A stretch of DNA of 15,566 nt, from contig DASZPJ010000025.1 in NCBI GenBank assembly GCA_035550295.1, forward strand, positions 1-15,566, in the 5' to 3' direction. Shown piece after piece: positions 12,979 to 15,566 of the stretch; the stretch's first letter is position 1, and each line of letters starts with the position of its first letter. The stretch comes from DASZPJ01 sp035550295. Its GTDB lineage: Bacteria; Patescibacteriota; Saccharimonadia; Saccharimonadales; UBA4665. The notes beneath the pieces were generated by a model that saw only the letters and a program-made list of their open reading frames with translations, searched no databases and was not told where the DNA came from. Both the position numbers and the translations under genes were made by a program.

Positions 12979-14456
12979 CACAAGACCCAGGTTTCCCAAT
13001 TCCCGATCCGGCAGTAGATCCTACTGCCGCACAGGTGCAAACTCCAGTTGCGCCTGATTTTACGCAGGCCCAACTAGCCGAAATGGTAGGTTTTAAAACA
13101 GGCCAGGAATTTGGCGTTCGGGCTCAAGAAAAGCTGGCACAACGCGACGTACCGGCCGACGGTGTTGCCGCCGCGGCTGAGCAGTTGGCAGGCATCGGCG
13201 TTGACATAAGTCCGGCAGCCGCGCCGTTGGGCCACGGCAGAGAGGGCATAGCGGGATTCGATATGTTGAGTGAAGCTGATAAGGCTGCGATTCGGGACTC
13301 GGCTTCACCGCTAATGACGCTGTGGGGACTAACTGGGCTGCGCCGCCGCGAATACAGGGAAACTCATCCCCCAATGACTAGTGCCAAGACTGAGTACATG
13401 CGCCGCCAAGCCGACCCAACACGCCTGGATCACGAATTAGCGATACTCGGTTCACTGGGCTTGGTGCACAGCACCAGTCTTGAAGGATTGATGGGCGCGC
13501 TGGAACGTGGAGCCTTTGTGCCTAATCGCGAGATCAGTGACGACAGGCAGGGGAACACCTTGCACACCGACCGCGACCTCGGCCTGGACGGCTATGTTTT
13601 CGCGGATTACGGTCGTCCACACGCCTACCGTCGCCATTTTCCGGCGCCGGTAGAAGTGGTGTTTGACCTGACGGCCATGCACCAGCCAGGATCGTTCGCG
13701 ACCGAACAGGATATTGCCGACACCAGTTTGCCAAAATACATGCAAACTATTGCCGAACCCGATTATTTTCTGGAAGCGGTGCAACTTAAATTGAGTCAGA
13801 CGGTAGCGGCCATTCCCGGCAATGACATAATCTTTGGTACCAAACTCGATGCCAAACAATTCGCAGATGGTGTCGACGGTGATCCGAATACGCTAGGCAC
13901 TAACAACTTTTCTACTTGGGAAGTAAAGATGCCAGTAGTCGGAACAGACAAAATCAAGAAGCTAATTTTTCGCAGCGAAGCGGCATTTGCCGCCTTCCAG
14001 GAACGCTACGGCGATGCTTTTCCGGCCGAGTTCGTCGCACCAGACAAGATACCGCAGTATTACGACGAGCAAGATGTCGCTGCCAACGAAATTAAATTGG
14101 CAGAGGCCCGGGCCCAAGCTTTTCACGAAGTAATGAGTGCCCAGCTGGCAGCCTTGCCGGCTGAAGATAAGGAAGTGGTGTACGCGGCGGTCCAGCCTTC
14201 CTACAAAACGGCAGAGATCCGTCTGGAGCAGGACTTCGGGAGCCTAGCCTATTTGGAAGCTGCCACAGAGGAAGCATTGCAGGAACTGGTCAGAGCGAAG
14301 CGTGGCCAGGCACCGCACCCGCTGCTCCAGGAAGGCGCTGCGCCGTTCCCGATTACCAACGATGAAGGGCAATATACTGTCATCCAAGTTGAGCGGGCCA
14401 AAGGCAAGCACCACCTTAGGCGGCTGCTCGGCGATCCTAGACTAGCTACTTACTAA
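12975..14456 (+). CDS. 493-residue protein of unknown function, possible ADP-ribosyltransferase-like fold
   Basis: The protein starts with a GTG and is predicted soluble: no signal peptide or membrane segment. Residues 1-30 are Pro-rich and probably disordered; 30-80 look helical. The centre has LVHSTSLEGLMGALERGAFV (about residues 158-177), then LHTDRDLGLDGYVFADYG (about 196-213) and WEVKMPVVGTDKIKKLIF (about 315-332). The order His-Ser-Thr followed by a helix and Gly, a later Tyr, and a Glu before a beta-strand resembles the H-Y-E layout of ADP-ribosyltransferase-like domains, but I cannot confirm this and family assignment is uncertain. The C-terminal 150 residues are charged and helical. 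No cognate immunity or antitoxin gene is recognisable, although the 149-residue gene follows. It has its own strong promoter, and a 19-base direct repeat lies on each side, which may mean it was inserted as a unit. No later in-frame ATG occurs before about residue 37. Confidence 0.72.
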   Translation: MTQDPGFPIPDPAVDPTAAQVQTPVAPDFTQAQLAEMVGFKTGQEFGVRAQEKLAQRDVPADGVAAAAEQLAGIGVDISPAAAPLGHGREGIAGFDMLSEADKAAIRDSASPLMTLWGLTGLRRREYRETHPPMTSAKTEYMRRQADPTRLDHELAILGSLGLVHSTSLEGLMGALERGAFVPNREISDDRQGNTLHTDRDLGLDGYVFADYGRPHAYRRHFPAPVEVVFDLTAMHQPGSFATEQDIADTSLPKYMQTIAEPDYFLEAVQLKLSQTVAAIPGNDIIFGTKLDAKQFADGVDGDPNTLGTNNFSTWEVKMPVVGTDKIKKLIFRSEAAFAAFQERYGDAFPAEFVAPDKIPQYYDEQDVAANEIKLAEARAQAFHEVMSAQLAALPAEDKEVVYAAVQPSYKTAEIRLEQDFGSLAYLEAATEEALQELVRAKRGQAPHPLLQEGAAPFPITNDEGQYTVIQVERAKGKHHLRRLLGDPRLATY

Positions 14457-14479
14457 GCCGGAAGAGGTCGATTCGCAAG

Positions 14480-14498
14480 CGTTCTGCTCATGCTTGCA
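14480..14498 (+). repeat. 19-base direct repeat, right copy
   Basis: This is an exact copy of 12788-12806, beginning 24 bases after the stop of the 493-residue gene. Here the preceding GCAAGC (14475-14480) can pair with GCTTGC (14492-14497) within the repeat, a 6-bp hairpin with an 11-base loop. No T-run follows directly. The last bases with the following C form TTGCAC, a possible -35 for the next gene, but the best -10 (TATATG, 14515-14520) is only 15 bases away. Confidence 0.8.
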
Positions 14499-14539
14499 CA
14501 AATGTCTTCTAATCTATATGGTTTTCCTAAGGAGAAATT

Positions 14540-14989
14540 ATGAGTAGCCGAGGTCAAATATCAGCCAGGGAATTAATTCGTGATCCCAACCAACCCATCC
14601 CGGACAGATTGCTGAATCCCCATTATTTAGATCGTGACTTTGCTGAAAAGAATGTGGCGAAAGCCGTATTTTTGGCGGCCGATGTCGAACTTGACGACAC
14701 CGGCAGGGTTCCAGGTGCTTATTACATGAGCTCTGTTGGATATGCTTTATGGCTGACGATCCGTGATTTCCAGGACAGTGACAAAGGAAGGGAATTACCT
14801 TTATATTCAGCTGCCTTTTTTGAGGCGGCAATCAACGACTACTGGCCAAGGCTGGATGAGAGAAGTTCTGCCGTGTACAATCTTGGCCGCTGTGCCGGTG
14901 GCGTCGACCTTAAATCTGTTAGCTCTGGTATACAGGGCTCCAGTCTATTTAGCTTTAACGAATTTGCGATCGTTCCTCGCCCTGAATAG
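14540..14989 (+). CDS. 149-residue soluble protein of unknown function
   Basis: The start is well supported: AAGGAG at 14529-14534 lies five bases before the ATG, the clearest Shine-Dalgarno sequence in the window. The protein has no signal peptide or membrane segment. It begins with a polar stretch (RELIRDPNQPIPDRLLNPHYLDRDF) and continues with mixed helix/strand sequence including VFLAADVELDDTGRVPGAYY and a Trp/Tyr-containing part (YALWLTIRDFQDSD; AINDYWPRLDE). I do not recognise a family. It lies 83 bases after the 493-residue gene, outside the right 19-base repeat, and 40 bases before the rRNA promoter. It could be functionally paired with its neighbour, but nothing in the sequence shows this. 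No terminator is seen before the rRNA promoter. Confidence 0.75.
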   Translation: MSSRGQISARELIRDPNQPIPDRLLNPHYLDRDFAEKNVAKAVFLAADVELDDTGRVPGAYYMSSVGYALWLTIRDFQDSDKGRELPLYSAAFFEAAINDYWPRLDERSSAVYNLGRCAGGVDLKSVSSGIQGSSLFSFNEFAIVPRPE

Positions 14990-15028
14990 GCGTTGCAACA
15001 AGCACAACCGTTATAGTCAAATTACCCC

Positions 15029-15057
15029 TTGACCAAAGTGCTTGCGACCTGTATGAT
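15029..15057 (+). promoter_or_regulatory. Ribosomal RNA operon promoter
   Basis: TTGACC (15029-15034), a 17-base spacer and TATGAT (15052-15057), each one base from consensus. The start is near 15064, giving a leader of about 230 bases before 16S rRNA. No UP element (A/T tracts at -40 to -60) is obvious; the upstream sequence GTTATAGTCAAATTA is only moderately A/T-rich. Confidence 0.75.
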
Positions 15058-15063
15058 GGTTTG

Positions 15064-15295
15064 AATGGCTTGACGTGGGTCTCTTTGAGACTCTCTCGTA
15101 ATCGCCATTTCGAACGTTAAAAATTGAGTAGTGCAATTCGACAACTGTTACGGTTGTCGAAGGTTCGCCCTTCACCGGGTGAACCATCAACGTCAGTTCA
15201 GCATCTTAATTGATGCAAGAACTATGTTTTTTAGGGGTCACCACGACCCCAACAGTAATGTCAGTTTCTGACTGAACTGAGGAAACAAGTTCTCT
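15064..15295 (+). other. Structured 16S rRNA leader
   Basis: The leader holds a chain of hairpins: GTCTC-TTT-GAGAC (15079-15091); a perfect 9-bp stem, TTCGACAAC 15137-15145 with 15153-15161; directly after it a 9-bp stem with one G-U pair, GGTTCGCCC 15162-15170 with 15177-15185; and a long-range 9-bp stem, TCAGTTCAG 15193-15201 with CTGAACTGA 15272-15280, which encloses CATC/GATG (15202-15215) and GGGGTC-ACCAC-GACCCC (15234-15250). Such leaders assist transcription and processing of pre-16S rRNA. The partner strand of the main processing stem would lie beyond the window. No boxA is evident. Confidence 0.6.

Positions 15296-15566
<271 letters not shown>

Noticed and set aside
15070..15098. Second rRNA promoter starting with TTGACG
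   Set aside because: No acceptable -10 is found 16-18 bases downstream (CTCTCG).

Overview
The window looks like a chromosomal segment of a Candidate Phyla Radiation (Patescibacteria) bacterium, most probably Ca. Saccharibacteria (TM7). This rests on the start of the 16S rRNA gene at the right edge (recognised from memory, not aligned), a TraG/VirD4-like ATPase preceded by a small Pro/Ala-rich protein with a conserved-looking charged C-terminus, a surface protein ending in an LPxTG-like LVNTGPG motif, and start sites that often lack a Shine-Dalgarno sequence. The standard genetic code fits all genes; TGA is not read through.

Layout. 1-797 (minus): N-terminal half of a ComM/YifB-type Mg-chelatase-like AAA+ ATPase, cut by the window edge. 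798-1586: about 790 bases without a convincing protein gene, but rich in structure: two long perfect hairpins, a terminator-like hairpin, a good promoter at 1239-1267, then about 225 bases that fold into at least six local helices and end in a hairpin plus T7. This terminator overlaps an alternative hairpin, and a further 15-bp hairpin sits just before the next start codon. 1587-1958 (plus): a small four-helix membrane protein. 2104-5373 (plus): a small Pro/Ala-rich protein from a possibly leaderless mRNA, then the 950-residue TraG/VirD4-like ATPase. 7937-5445 (minus): a two-gene operon for a Cys-rich tandem-repeat surface protein and a two-TM protein with a His-rich N-terminus.

8028-12786 (plus): gyrB-gyrA, complete, one base apart, behind a good promoter. 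12911-14456: a 493-residue protein of unknown function, behind an extended -10 promoter and an eight-codon mini-ORF whose TGA overlaps its GTG start. An exact 19-base direct repeat lies on each side of this unit. 14540-14989: a 149-residue orphan with a clear Shine-Dalgarno sequence. 15029-15566: rRNA promoter, structured leader and the first 271 bases of 16S rRNA, whose V1 region is about 120 nt longer than usual and folds into several helices.

Working together: gyrB/gyrA are housekeeping. The ATPase and the surface-protein operon are convergent and may both serve the cell envelope (DNA uptake, pilus or secretion-like function, and host attachment in an episymbiont), but that link is inference. 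The strongest candidates for something undescribed are the structured RNA at 1274-1576, the 16S V1 insertion, the Cys-repeat surface protein, and the repeat-flanked 493-residue gene.
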